Origin: Nocardia tengchongensis
GTDB lineage: Bacteria > Actinomycetota > Actinomycetes > Mycobacteriales > Mycobacteriaceae
Reading direction: 5' to 3'
Length of the DNA stretch: 64,000 nt
NCBI RefSeq assembly: GCF_018362975.1
Contig: NZ_CP074371.1
Location: 2,294,001-2,358,000 of the forward strand
Shown: piece by piece, positions 51,511 to 60,557 of the stretch
Layout of the letters: the number at the start of each line of letters is the position of its first letter
How positions within the stretch are numbered: position 1 is the first letter of the stretch
The notes under the pieces: generated by a model
What the model was told of the DNA's origin: nothing
Database searches by the model: none
Seen by the model: only the letters and a program-made list of their open reading frames with translations
Program-made: the position numbers and the translations under genes

Positions 51511-52860
51511 GTTCGAGGACTTGCTGTCGGAAGTCGGCGACCTCCGTCAAGTCGTTGAAGGGCCGGAGTCGGTAGCGCAGGTCTCGCAGGTAGGACAGGC
51601 TGCGGCGGGAGGCGAGGTCGGTGGCGATATCGAGCGCGCTGAGGCCGATACGAACCGCTTCACGTGGGTCGGTGGAGGACAAAGCGGACGCGAGCAGGCT
51701 CAGATCGAACGCGCGTCCGCGTTGGTATCCGACCGACATGGTGAGTGACCGTTCTGCGAAATGCGCTGTACGTGTGTGATCGCCGAGTTCTCGGAAGCAG
51801 TGAGCGGTTTTCGCTGAGATGTACGGCTGATCGAAGTAGGCGAGCCACACCGGCTGTTCGCCGGGTTCGGCACGATCGAAGGCGCGTTCTGCGGCAGCAA
51901 GCGCTGTGGTGCAGGATGTTTGATCCTGGCGGGCAGCGTGACCGTGGGCTTCGACCATATGGCATTCGGATTCGAGGGCGGCCAAGCCGGCGGCGCGGGC
52001 GGCGATCCGTGCGGCGCGGGCCAGGTCGATGGCGTCGCCGGGACGGCCGACATAGGTGGCCTGATGGCTCATGGCGGCCATGATTTCCGCGCTGAGTGCG
52101 CCGTCACTGGCGGCACGGGCCAGTCGGAGGGCCTGGATCAGGTAGCGCTGGGCGAGACCATGATCTTCCTGGTCGTAGGCGGCCCAGCCGGCGAGGCGTA
52201 CGAGTTCGGCTGTCGAGCCGAACAATTGGCGGCCGATGTGTTCGTTGAAGCTGCCACGCAGCAGCGGCGCGACCGAGCTGTGCAGGTATTGCACGATCGT
52301 CGATCGGACCTTGCCGCCGCCGACCTTGTTGTCGAGATCTCGGAAAGCTGTTGCCATGGATTGCACCGCGTCGACGTCGATCTGCCCTACCCTCCGTGAC
52401 GTGCCATCGATACCGGATGTTCGGGGCCTGGCAGTGTCAGCCACCGCATGGATGCAGCCGGGTATACCGCGACTGCGTACGAGGTGTCCTGCAGGAACCT
52501 CCGATGCTCGACATCGTTGCGCCACAGAGCTGTAGAGGCATCGACTGCGTCGGAGAGGCTGAGCGAGAATTCGAGGCCGATTTCCGCGGTCGCAGTCGGC
52601 GGGTTGGTCATGCCGCACATTGCCGGTGTGATTGTGCGACCGAGCAATTCGGTCAGTGTGTCGGCGATCAGTCCGGGCACTGGTGGTTGGGGTTGTTCGC
52701 CCGCGAGCCAGCGGCCGACCGAGCTGTGGTCGTAGCAGAGCTCGAGCCCGAGGCTCCGTCCTCGGTCGACGATGCGCCGCGCCAGTGCCTTGCGCACTCC
52801 GCCGGTCTCCTCGACCAGCTCTTCGAACTGCCGATTCGGTTGTTTTGCACGGCGTCCCAT
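51494..52860 (-). CDS. HTH regulator with TPR-like C-terminal domain, frameshifted near 52388
   Basis: From ATG 52860 the protein reads MGRRAKQPNRQFEELVEETG with an XRE-type helix-turn-helix (LCYDHSSVGRWLAGEQPQPP). It is cut at MARHGG-stop near 52387. The other frame carries GQIDVDAVQSMATAFRDLDN and a helical TPR-like domain (AAYDQEDHGLAQRYLIQALR, ALSAEIMAAMSHQATYVGRP) to residue ~455. One G missing from GGAGGG explains the break. The layout is that of a large actinobacterial (Streptomyces/Nocardia) regulator family often linked to secondary metabolism or phosphohydrolases; its target is unknown, possibly the Nudix gene. Confidence 0.8.
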
Positions 52861-53022
52861 AGTCCGCAGTGTGACATCGGGAAATGCCTGCGCGCTATGA
52901 ATCGGTAAGCGTGCACGCCCCCTGTGCACACACCCGCCCGCCCTGCGCGTCTACCGATGACTGCCGGCTGTGCGGTGAACTGGCGTTATCAAACGACCGC
53001 CGAGTACCGAGAGCTGCCAACC

Positions 53023-53199
53023 ATGGACATCCTTCTCGCCATCATGCTCGTCTCGTCACTGGTCTTCGCCGCCGCTACGGCCGGCCGCATCCTGCTGGCG
53101 GATGAGGAGATCGCGCCGCGGCTTACCGTTGCCGACATCCAAGCGCGGCTGGCTGCGGAGCCGCCCTGTACCTACGTTCCGATCAGCCGCGGGCGGTGA
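53023..53199 (+). CDS. Small membrane protein, first of a three-gene set
   Basis: The 58-residue product reads MDILLAIMLVSSLVFAAATA, a single membrane helix, then a short polar tail (DIQARLAAEPPCTYVPISRG). The frame is open from 52924 but ATG 53023 gives a natural membrane protein. It lies 3 bases before the winged-helix gene. Function unknown. Confidence 0.5.
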   Translation: MDILLAIMLVSSLVFAAATAGRILLADEEIAPRLTVADIQARLAAEPPCTYVPISRGR

Positions 53200-53202
53200 G
53201 CG

Positions 53203-53460
53203 ATGGCATTCACCGAAGCGGAGGCGAAAGTGCTGGGCGCTCTGGCGATCCTGGATGTGGATGACGCCTTGACCGTGCGCCAGCTCTGCCGAGCGACCGG
53301 ACTGCCCGACACCTCCATCCACCGCGCACTGATGAGACTGTCGCGCACCGGGCTGGCGATGGGCACGGTGCAGGGCCCCGCACGCTGGCGCTGTACCGAC
53401 CGTGGACGGCGCGCGATCGCGCGGCCGGTCTATCGCGACTATGTCGGAGCGCAGTCATGA
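53203..53460 (+). CDS. Small winged-helix protein
   Basis: The 85-residue protein is a compact winged helix: VLGALAILDVDDALTVRQLC, RATGLPDTSIHRALMRLSRT, ARWRCTDRGRRAIA. It is probably DNA-binding, a small regulator. Its stop overlaps the next start (ATGA), so the two are translated together. Confidence 0.75.
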   Translation: MAFTEAEAKVLGALAILDVDDALTVRQLCRATGLPDTSIHRALMRLSRTGLAMGTVQGPARWRCTDRGRRAIARPVYRDYVGAQS

Positions 53461-53804
53461 CGAACTACGTGATCGGGTTTCTCCGTCGCGACGTCTCGGG
53501 CGACCGGTGGCAAGGAGACCAAGCCCGGATCCATGCATTCGCTGAGCAGTGCGAGTGGAGCGTGACCCTCGTCTACTACGGCGTCCCGGACCGCCCGGGT
53601 GCTGTCATCAATCGCCTGATGAATCTCGCCTACGCCGAATATGCCAACGAGATCGTTGCGCCGAGCGCAAACCACTTCGAGCCCGGCGATATACCGGCGC
53701 TGGTCAAGATCGCAGACGTGATCTGTGTGGACACGGGCACGAGATACACCACAGCCACTGGCGACCCGACGGGGCTACAAGCTTCCCACCGCGTCGCGGA
53801 GTGA
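53457..53804 (+). CDS. Hypothetical protein with resolvase-like N-terminus
   Basis: The 115-residue protein begins MTNYVIGFLRRDVSGDRWQG and continues DQARIHAFAEQCEWSVTLVY, PGAVINRLMNLAYAEYANEI. The pattern recalls the N-terminal domain of serine recombinases (GYxRxS..Q..), but the catalytic Ser environment is changed (RRDVSG) and no DNA-binding domain follows. It may be a degenerate resolvase fold kept for regulation. Coupled to the winged-helix gene. Confidence 0.65.
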   Translation: MTNYVIGFLRRDVSGDRWQGDQARIHAFAEQCEWSVTLVYYGVPDRPGAVINRLMNLAYAEYANEIVAPSANHFEPGDIPALVKIADVICVDTGTRYTTATGDPTGLQASHRVAE

Positions 53805-53832
53805 CTCGAGTAGGACCGCTCGTGTCCTGGTG

Positions 53833-55838
53833 CTATTCCGTCGGCGGGCTATCGCTGACAACTGCCTCGGATTGCGCCGATGTGGCTTGTTTCGGGGCTG
53901 GGGCCACCCATACGCGCAACGGTTGCACCACTGATCCGTAGAACGCGTCGGCTGCGGAGGTGATGCTGCTGATGAAGCTTGCAGCGGTGCCGGAACGCCT
54001 GTTGCCCATGGGAAATACTTGTTCGAGGGTGAAGGACACGATGTCGCCGGAGCGGCCTTCGGTGAGTACTTTCGGGTTGTCGCGGACTACCTGGAGGTGT
54101 TCGCAGGTCTCGTTGCCGTCCGTTGAGAAGGCTGCTTCGAGTTGAACCTGGCCGGGGGCGTCCGGGAGTTGCTTGAGTAGCCAGGAGAGCCGTCGTGCGT
54201 TGGTGCCTTCGGCCGGTGCGGTAACCGTTGTGCGGCAGCGGATTTTATTGGTACGGATGTCTGCGACCACGACCAGGTCGCCGGCGGTGTCCGGGATCTG
54301 CAGTACTGCCTCGAAGGCGCCGTCGGCGGCCAGGCGCTCCGCCACGGCTGCGTTGCGGGCGGCGGGCTCGGAGCGGAAGCGGCGGGGGAGGACGTGTTTG
54401 ACGGTCACTCCAAGTTCGGCGGTGAACCGCAGGGCGAGGTGGCGGGAAAGAGATACCCATCTGTCGGCGACCGATACGGCCTTCTGGTCGCTGGCGCGCA
54501 GGGTTCCGGCGGTGACGCCGTCGCGCACCGCCACCCAATGCCGCCCCATGTCGGTGAATTCGGTGGCGCCTGACCTCGGGTGATCGAGATAGCGGAGGAA
54601 CTCGTTCAGGATCCACGCCTGCAGTTCGTCCTCGATGCCACCGTGCGACAACAGCATTCGCGCTTCGTGCGCGATTTCCGCCCACGACAGATGCCGCAAC
54701 GCGACTTTGGCCAGCTTGCGGCGATCGACCTCGACCGGCAGCTCGCCGGCGCTCGCGGGTACGTCGTTGGACAGGCTGACCACGACGTCGTACTTCTTCT
54801 TGCGGGCCACATCCAGGTAGCTCTCGAGCTGTTCGCGCTTCAGCTTGCCGGTGCCGGTCTTGACCTCGAGTAGCGCGGTCCAAACGCGGCTTCCGCGAAT
54901 CACTTTGAGCACTGCGTCAGGGATGACCTTGGAGTCGCCGCGGTCATACTGCACCTCGATATAGCCCTCGAATAGGCCAACCGGCGCCGCACATCCGCGA
55001 GCAGAGTGCCCGCGCGAACGGGCGCACCGCCTGCATGGTCGCGATCAGCGCCGAGGTCGCACGCCGCTCCTGCTCGTCACCGGCCCCGACTCCGACGACG
55101 GAAAAACAGCCGAGCCGGTTGCCAGGCATCGGACTCCGCGAGCTTGAACTCGATCGGCTTCGCCTTCTTGACCGGCTTCTTCGCGGTGCGAACGCCACTA
55201 TTGGCCCGCTCGCGCGAAGCACTCGATGCACCGGATTCTTCCCGCGTCTCTGTAGCTTCTCCCGCTGCAACAGCAGCGCCGGCCGGTTCCGTCTCGGCGT
55301 CATCGTCGACCACGACACCGAAATCCGTTGCCAGCCCAGCCAGCCCGGAATCCCAGCCCTGCCCGATCGCCCTGACCTTCCACACACCTGCCCGGCGATA
55401 CACCTCGCCGAACTGAAAGGCCGACTCGGTGGTGGCATCGGCGGTGATGTACTCGGCCAGCAACTGTCCCGCGCCATCGACGATCCGGAACGCTATCTTC
55501 CCGACCTCGCCGAAGGTTCCGCTGCCGACGCTACCGGCCAGCGCGACCGCGTGAACGGTGTCGGGCACCGCAGTCAGATCGATGGCGATACGCGTCTGCG
55601 CACCGTCCTCGGTCGCGCTCGCACCCAGGAACCGCACCGAGCCATCGGGCGATTCGGGCTGGTTGTAGAAGATGAAATCCCGGTCGCCGCTTACCTTTCC
55701 GTCCGCATCCAGTAGCAGCGCGGAGGGATCGATGGCGACCTCGGTTTCCGTCCAACCGATCACAACGTCGATACGTTCCACATCCTCCGGCAGCGATAGG
55801 TTCTGCCCTTTGGAAAGCATCGACGAAACCACAGTCAT
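53833..55838 (-). CDS. TerD domain fused to a PD-(D/E)XK-like nuclease region, two frameshifts
   Basis: From ATG 55838 (MTVVSSMLSKGQNLSLPEDV) the protein has a complete TerD domain (IDPSALLLDADGKVSGDRDF, DTVHAVALAGSVGSGTFGEV), an Ala/Glu-rich linker and the block KAKPIEFKLAESDAWQPARL. There one extra T in TTTTTCC near 55105 shifts the frame; coding continues VVGVGAGDEQERRATSALIA, then shifts again near 54990 and continues LFEGYIEVQYDRGDSKVIPD. The next part, PDAVLKV...WTALLEVKTGTG, has the D-ExK-Q pattern of restriction-type nucleases (residues ~300-350). A helical domain of about 330 residues follows. Corrected length about 668. TerD proteins bind Ca2+ and belong to chemical-stress and phage-response systems; this fused form occurs in actinobacteria by memory. 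Confidence 0.78.
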
Positions 55839-56023
55839 CCCTTCTACAGCCCACTCCGCGTCGCCCCCAGCCTCGGACTCGGCACACGAAGGGGTAGCGC
55901 GCCATCGATGCTGCCCGAGCCGCCACTCCCAGGCGACGACGATTCAGACCGCTGGCACGATAGGTCAGAAGACAGTCACATCCCAGCTACACCAGCGGTC
56001 TGTTCCGGGCCCGCCGCTTCATG

Positions 56024-56524
56024 TCAGCTCGCGGTTCGCCGGCGATGTTTGGCCACGTGGACTCGGGTCGAGCATTGGGTGGTGCAGAAGCGGCGCTTGC
56101 CGTTTCGGGAGGTGTCGACGAAGACGGTGTCGCATCCGTCGCGGGCGCAGCGGCCGATGCGGGTCGGGGCCTCGCAGAACAATGTCGCGAGACCGAATGC
56201 GGTGTAGGCCTTCACACGTTCGTCCACCGGGGCTGTTTCTTCGGAGTAATGCAGGTGTGGGGCGCGGCCGTCGTGAATCGAAATGTATGGGCGGCCAGTG
56301 GTTTTGGCCAGCAGTACGTTGAGCCGATCGACCGAGGGATCGCGGAACACCGCATCGAGTTCGCGTATCCACCGCCGCAACTCGGCATCCTGGCGTGCAT
56401 CGATCACGCCGATCGGCTTGTAGCCGATCTCGGCGAGCAGGCGTCCAAGGTCCTCGTCCGGTGCCGCGTTCACCAGTCGGACGGCCAGCTCGGCGGCCAC
56501 ACCACCGTAAGGGTTGAAGTGCAC
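56024..56524 (-). CDS. CGNR zinc-finger (ABATE-domain) protein
   Basis: The 166-residue protein has an N-terminal ABATE-like helical domain (AAELAVRLVNAAPDEDLGRL, DAELRRWIRELDAVFRDPSV). It ends in a CGNR zinc finger: RCARDGCDTVFVDTSRNGKR with cysteines continued in RFCTTQCSTRVHVAKHR. The N of the CGNR signature is replaced within VDTSRNGK, as usual. These proteins are stress-induced putative RNA/DNA-binding regulators. GTG 56524 is the start; no clear ribosome-binding site precedes it, so a leaderless transcript is possible. Confidence 0.88.
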   Translation of the reverse strand: MHFNPYGGVAAELAVRLVNAAPDEDLGRLLAEIGYKPIGVIDARQDAELRRWIRELDAVFRDPSVDRLNVLLAKTTGRPYISIHDGRAPHLHYSEETAPVDERVKAYTAFGLATLFCEAPTRIGRCARDGCDTVFVDTSRNGKRRFCTTQCSTRVHVAKHRRRTAS

Positions 56525-56549
56525 TGAACCATTACATCAAGGTGAAGGC

Positions 56550-56720
56550 ATGTGCGCCACCTGCCCCGAATGTTCCTGGCCGACACCCACTGTCGTCTCC
56601 GCCCACGGCAGCGTCCGCTATCTCCGCTGCGTATGCGGCAAATGGTTGGTCGAGTCCCACGGCGTGATGCTGGCAACCGCCGGCACCAGCGCGTTCGCGA
56701 ATCAGAACACCTCACCATGA
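56550..56720 (+). CDS. Very small zinc-ribbon-like protein
   Basis: From ATG 56550 (GTGAAGGC just upstream) the 56-residue product reads MCATCPECSWPTPTVVSAHG with two cysteine pairs, CPEC and LRCVCGKW, arranged as a rubredoxin/zinc-ribbon knuckle. It is divergent from the CGNR gene, 25 bases apart. Small size makes it uncertain, but the regular cysteine spacing argues for a real protein. Confidence 0.55.
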   Translation: MCATCPECSWPTPTVVSAHGSVRYLRCVCGKWLVESHGVMLATAGTSAFANQNTSP

Positions 56721-56763
56721 CAACGGCTGACGCTGCGAGCCGATGGACCCCGCGAAACGCAGA

Positions 56764-56797
56764 ACCGCCCGTGATCTCTGCCGAGGTCACGGGCGGT
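56764..56797. terminator. Bidirectional terminator
   Basis: An 11-bp stem ACCGCCCGTGA (56764-56774) with its complement (56787-56797) lies between the convergent zinc-ribbon gene and the secreted gene ending at 56823. Confidence 0.75.
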
Positions 56798-56822
56798 CCT
56801 TCGTGTTGATTGCGGGCGGGTA

Positions 56823-57146
56823 CTACCTGGCCGCGACCGCCGACCAGCCGTAATAGGTAGCGGACGTGCCCGCCGCCACGGTCGCAACAGGGTCACCGCT
56901 GCAGTCCTTCGACGCGAACACCAGGAAGTCACGCGAGCTTCGATTCTCGAACCGGATATCGCGCGGGAACCCGCTGGCCCAGCACGAGTCCAGATCGCTG
57001 AGTTCCAGCGTCCCGTCAACAAGCACCACCTGCCGCCCATCCCCGGCACCGAACGACCCAGTAGGCAGCGCCGAAGCAACCGGCGCACCGAGACTGACCA
57101 CCGCAATAGCGAGAGAGCTTATGGCAGAACGCATTACAAAAGTCAT
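56823..57146 (-). CDS. Small secreted hypothetical protein
   Basis: The 107-residue protein (MTFVMRSAISSLAIAVVSLG) has a signal peptide ending ASALP. Its short mature domain has two cysteines (DSCWASGFP, SKDCSGDPV) and ends TYYGWSAVAAR. It resembles short actinobacterial secreted proteins with one disulfide. ATG 57134 is an alternative start. Function unknown. Confidence 0.7.
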   Translation of the reverse strand: MTFVMRSAISSLAIAVVSLGAPVASALPTGSFGAGDGRQVVLVDGTLELSDLDSCWASGFPRDIRFENRSSRDFLVFASKDCSGDPVATVAAGTSATYYGWSAVAAR

Positions 57147-57307
57147 CCGATGATGGTATCGCCCACCCCAACCCAAGCCCTCCCGGGTGCTGCGCACCAC
57201 GTGGGGTGCCCGGCTGCGGCAGCGAGCGGTTGCTGACCGCCGCAAACGAGAGGCCAAGGGGTCTCGGTGCGAACCCGTCTGTCGGTGCAGCTCGCTACCG
57301 TTGAGGA

Positions 57308-58684
57308 ATGGGGTTGGATGGCCGTGTTGATCGTTCATTTGTGGCTGAGATTGCCGAGGCTGCTAGGGGTTTCGAGTGGGTATGGACGCGGTTTGGTGTT
57401 GAGGGGTTTTGTGTCCAGGCGGGGGATGGTGTTCGAGTTTCGGGCACCGATGATCGGGTGGACTACATCGTGGTGACGGTCGCACAGGCGAGCGGTCTGG
57501 ACGAGGCCGATGATCGAGCGTCGCTGCCGGTCGCTTATTTTGAGGTGAACACCGAGCTGTGGAAGCTGTGGGACGCGCCGACCGGTGTGCGAGTAGCTGG
57601 GGAGATTGGTGCGAGTTGGACCTTTCCGAACGTCGTCGTCGGAGTGGTAGCCGCCGCGCGGTCCGTCGAGTTGTGGCTGATCAATCCAGCCGAGCAGATG
57701 CGCTTGGCTGACATCGAACGGTGGGCGATCGTGGAGTTCACTACCTCGGTGGAATGGACCGACACGGTCGCCGCTGTCGCGGTGCTTGCGCAGATCGATC
57801 CGGGCGGCTGGACGCGTACGGATGTGGACCGCGTCTTTCATGCGGTCGGGTGGGGGCGCGAGGAGGAGAACGACGAGTCGGGGACGGCCAAGGGCGGATC
57901 CGGCACTGCGTCCCTCCACGCCTTTCGCGCCTCGGACTATCAGCGCCGTTACGGCTACGGCGAGTTCGAGGGCATGTGGCTGACGGCAGATTTGCCCGAG
58001 GAAGTCTTGGACCTGGCGTATTCGGATCTATTGGCCGAATGCGTTCGAATACTCGGCACGCCGTCGTATGTGGGCGGCCCCAAAGCGTTCGCTACCTGGC
58101 GACGGGATACGACGACGCTGACCCTGTCCCGGAGTGCGCTGTTGGGGGTCGAAGTGGATCTCTACCCGACCGAGGCCAAGGAGAACGAGGAGTATTCCAA
58201 CGCCAAGTGGGACGAGTGCTGGGAACCGTCGGATCTGTGGCGGATCCGCCCGGACCGTACCTCCAGCCGCGCTGATCTCGACGGAATGTGGTTCCCGTCG
58301 GATCGGAAGGTCACCGACTGGGAGTCCTTCGATCGAAATGTGCAGCGGCTCTTCACTTCACTCGCGGCCGACATGCCGGTACTCCATCCCCACGCGACCT
58401 CGATCATCTGGGTCATCGTTTCGGCGGACGAGCAGATACTCGCCGCGCAAGGCTGGTTCGAAGCCACGCGCAGCCGGGTGGAGACCAAGAACGGTGACGA
58501 GCTCGAGTTTCGAGACTTTCCGCCCGGCCCTGCTGCTGCCGAGGAGATCGTGAAGCTCACCCAGGCGGCGGTGCGGACGGTTGCCGAGACTCCGGACGGA
58601 TTGCGGTACTACGCGTTCGCTCCCTCCACACCACAGGCGTTGATGGACTTCCGGCTCGGCCTCGCCGACAGCGTCAACAGGTAG
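57308..58684 (+). CDS. Orphan 458-residue hypothetical protein
   Basis: ATG 57308 begins MGLDGRVDRSFVAEIAEAAR. The protein is cytoplasmic, Trp- and Asp-rich, without signal or membrane segments. The first half includes FEWVWTRFGVEGF and a substrate-free beta region; the middle has TRTDVDRVFHAVGWGREEEN; the last third has WEPSDLWRIRPDRTSSRADL. The middle motif recalls DUF6301-type proteins of actinobacteria, often found near secreted toxins, but this is a weak memory-based link. GC and codon choice look lower than in the conserved core genes (more T-ending codons). Function unknown. Confidence 0.75.
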   Translation: MGLDGRVDRSFVAEIAEAARGFEWVWTRFGVEGFCVQAGDGVRVSGTDDRVDYIVVTVAQASGLDEADDRASLPVAYFEVNTELWKLWDAPTGVRVAGEIGASWTFPNVVVGVVAAARSVELWLINPAEQMRLADIERWAIVEFTTSVEWTDTVAAVAVLAQIDPGGWTRTDVDRVFHAVGWGREEENDESGTAKGGSGTASLHAFRASDYQRRYGYGEFEGMWLTADLPEEVLDLAYSDLLAECVRILGTPSYVGGPKAFATWRRDTTTLTLSRSALLGVEVDLYPTEAKENEEYSNAKWDECWEPSDLWRIRPDRTSSRADLDGMWFPSDRKVTDWESFDRNVQRLFTSLAADMPVLHPHATSIIWVIVSADEQILAAQGWFEATRSRVETKNGDELEFRDFPPGPAAAEEIVKLTQAAVRTVAETPDGLRYYAFAPSTPQALMDFRLGLADSVNR

Positions 58685-58711
58685 TCCGAGCGCGCGCAGG
58701 TCGGAACGACA

Positions 58712-58746
58712 AAAGGGCCCGATCCTCTGTGAGGATCGGGCCCTTT
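58712..58746 (+). terminator. Terminator between the orphan gene and tRNA-Ala
   Basis: A perfect 16-bp stem (58712-58727 with 58731-58746) and three-base loop, 28 bases after the stop. It could also end tRNA transcription from the other strand. Confidence 0.9.
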
Positions 58747-58751
58747 GATTG

Positions 58752-58824
58752 TGGAGCTAAGGGGAATCGAACCCCTGACCTTCTCGATGCGAACGAGACG
58801 CGCTACCAACTGCGCTATAGCCCC
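58752..58824 (-). tRNA. tRNA-Ala(CGC)
   Basis: The 73-base minus-strand sequence folds as a cloverleaf: acceptor GGGGCTA with TAGCTCC, D-arm GCGC-AGTTGGTA-GCGC, anticodon loop TTCGCAT giving anticodon CGC, and T-loop TTCGAAT. The G3-U70 pair in the acceptor stem is the alanine identity element. The CCA end is not encoded. Confidence 0.93.
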
Positions 58825-58921
58825 GCGTTGATCGTTTCCGATCCGCGCTCGGAGAACTTTAGCAGGTGGGATGGGGAGTCGACGAATCGGCTGGTTGGGG
58901 GTGGTTTTCTAGGATGGGTGG

Positions 58922-59847
58922 GTGGACATGAGCGGGCATTCTCGGGTGGGGGCGTGGGAGGGGCCGGTGCGGAGGACGCTGGCCGGGTCGGGGCGGCCGG
59001 AGTTGGGGTGGGCGGAGCTGCGGTTGCTGGGGGAGGGGCAGGACAGTGTGGCGGTGTCCGCGGTGGATGGGAGCGGGCGGTATGTGGTGCGGATGCCGAA
59101 GGGGGCGGACGGGGCGGTGGGGGTGCGGGTGGAGGCGCGGCTGTTGCCGGAGTTGCGGGTGGGGGTGGCGATACCGCGGTTCCTGTTCACGGCGCCGAAT
59201 CCGCTCGGCCGGGGGAGTGCTGCGTGTATCCGGAGGTGCCGGGGGAGGTGTTGAGCGCGGACGAGTGGCGGCGGCGCGGGTTGTCGCGGCGGGCGGAGAC
59301 GGCGCGGACCGTGGCGGAATTCGTGGACGCCGTGCACGCGTTTCCAGTGGGGCGCGCGCGGGAAGTGGAAGTGGCGGAGTGGGATACGCGACGGGAATTC
59401 GCGAGCGATCTGGAGTTGGTTCGAGCACAGGTGATTCCGTTGCTGCCGGCGGCGGACGGGCGGCGGCTCCTGGATTTGTGGGATGAATTTCTGTCCACCG
59501 ACCGGAATTTCGAATACGAGCCGATGCTGATTCACGCCGATGTGAGCGTCGACCATCTGCTCGTCACCGGCGACCGCATCACCGGGGTGATCGATTTCGG
59601 TGACGTCCGGATCGGCGACCCCGACTACGACCTGTGTTACCTGTGGACCGGGGCCGGGCCCGAATTTGTTCGACAGGTGCAGGAATTCCGCGGGCAGCCG
59701 TTCGACGACCGGCTCATCGCCAAACTCCGATTCTGGGAGCGATCCGACCGCGCCATCGACATCCTGCACGCCATCGAACACCGCCTCCCGGACTTCCGGG
59801 ACGAGAGCGTGCACGCACTGCGCGCCACCCTGGCCGGGCCGGACTAG
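58922..59847 (+). CDS. Aminoglycoside/kinase-like phosphotransferase, frameshifted near 59213
   Basis: The protein starts at GTG 58922 (AGGA upstream), reads MDMSGHSRVGAWEGPVRRTL and has the APH/choline-kinase fold: nucleotide region LGEGQDSVAVSAVDGSGRYV, catalytic loop MLIHADVSVDHLLV (H-x-D), and metal-binding GVIDFGDVRIGDPDYDLCY. The frame breaks after PNPLGRG in a GGGGG run at 59211-59215; adding one G joins it to ECCVYPEVPGEVLSADEWRR. Corrected length about 308. The true substrate is unknown; resistance should not be assumed. It overlaps the convergent TetR gene by four bases. Confidence 0.83.
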
Positions 59848-60506
59848 GCCGGTTCGCTGTAGGAGTCGAGGACGCGCAGGAACAGGTCGATTCGGTAGTC
59901 GAGGACCGCGGCGTTGTCGGGCTCCAGCAGACACTGGCCCAGCGTCCCGTCGTGCACGGCGACCAGCGCCCGCCCCAGCGCCGCCGGATCCGGCACCCGC
60001 CTGCCGTTGCGTCCCAGCAGCGCCACCACCACCGGTGTGAGCGCCGCCGCGATCGCCTCCTCGCGCGCGACCATCACCTGCCGCAACGCCGGATTGCGCA
60101 GCGCGTGCGCGGTGAATTCCGAGGTGATCCGAAACCATTTGTCGTCCACCGGAACTGCGGTGAGCACCTGCTCGACCGCGCGCCGCGGATCCGCCGCCAC
60201 ACTGCCCGGCGCGTCCAGTACCGCCGCGGCCTCGTCCAGCATCAGCGCCGAACGCTGCTCCCACATCGCGAGAAACAGCTCCTCCAGCGAGGTGAAATTC
60301 GAATAGAACGCCCCGCGCGTGAAGCCCGCCCGATCACACACCTGCTCGACCGAGCACCGGCCGAAACCTTCCTCGGCGAACGCCTCGAACGCCGCGTCCA
60401 GCAGCCGCTGCCGCGTCTCGGCCCGCCGCCGCGTCCGGACACTGGTCACGCCACCTCCGCCGGAAGTGGCGCCGTCGCGCCCGGATTCGTCATCGGCCCT
60501 GCTCAC
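59844..60506 (-). CDS. TetR-family transcriptional regulator
   Basis: The 220-residue protein has a disordered N-terminus, then a TetR helix-turn-helix (RLLDAAFEAFAEEGFGRCSV, VCDRAGFTRGAFYSNFTSLE) and a helical ligand-binding domain. ATG 60506 is the longest start; GTG nearer the HTH (about residue 20) is possible. The target is unknown; neighbouring genes are the phosphotransferase and udgB. Confidence 0.88.
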   Translation of the reverse strand: MSRADDESGRDGATSGGGGVTSVRTRRRAETRQRLLDAAFEAFAEEGFGRCSVEQVCDRAGFTRGAFYSNFTSLEELFLAMWEQRSALMLDEAAAVLDAPGSVAADPRRAVEQVLTAVPVDDKWFRITSEFTAHALRNPALRQVMVAREEAIAAALTPVVVALLGRNGRRVPDPAALGRALVAVHDGTLGQCLLEPDNAAVLDYRIDLFLRVLDSYSEPA

Positions 60507-60557
60507 GTCCGTATCGTAACCGGTCCGGCACGGTCGGCCTCGCCACTGCCGACGAGG

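Noticed and set aside
49355..58824. Integrated element using tRNA-Ala as attachment site
   Set aside because: No integrase and no second copy of the tRNA 3' end could be found by eye; kept only as a weak hypothesis.
58922..59847. Antibiotic-resistance aminoglycoside phosphotransferase
   Set aside because: Only the general kinase-like fold motifs are visible; nothing points to a drug substrate, so no resistance claim is made.
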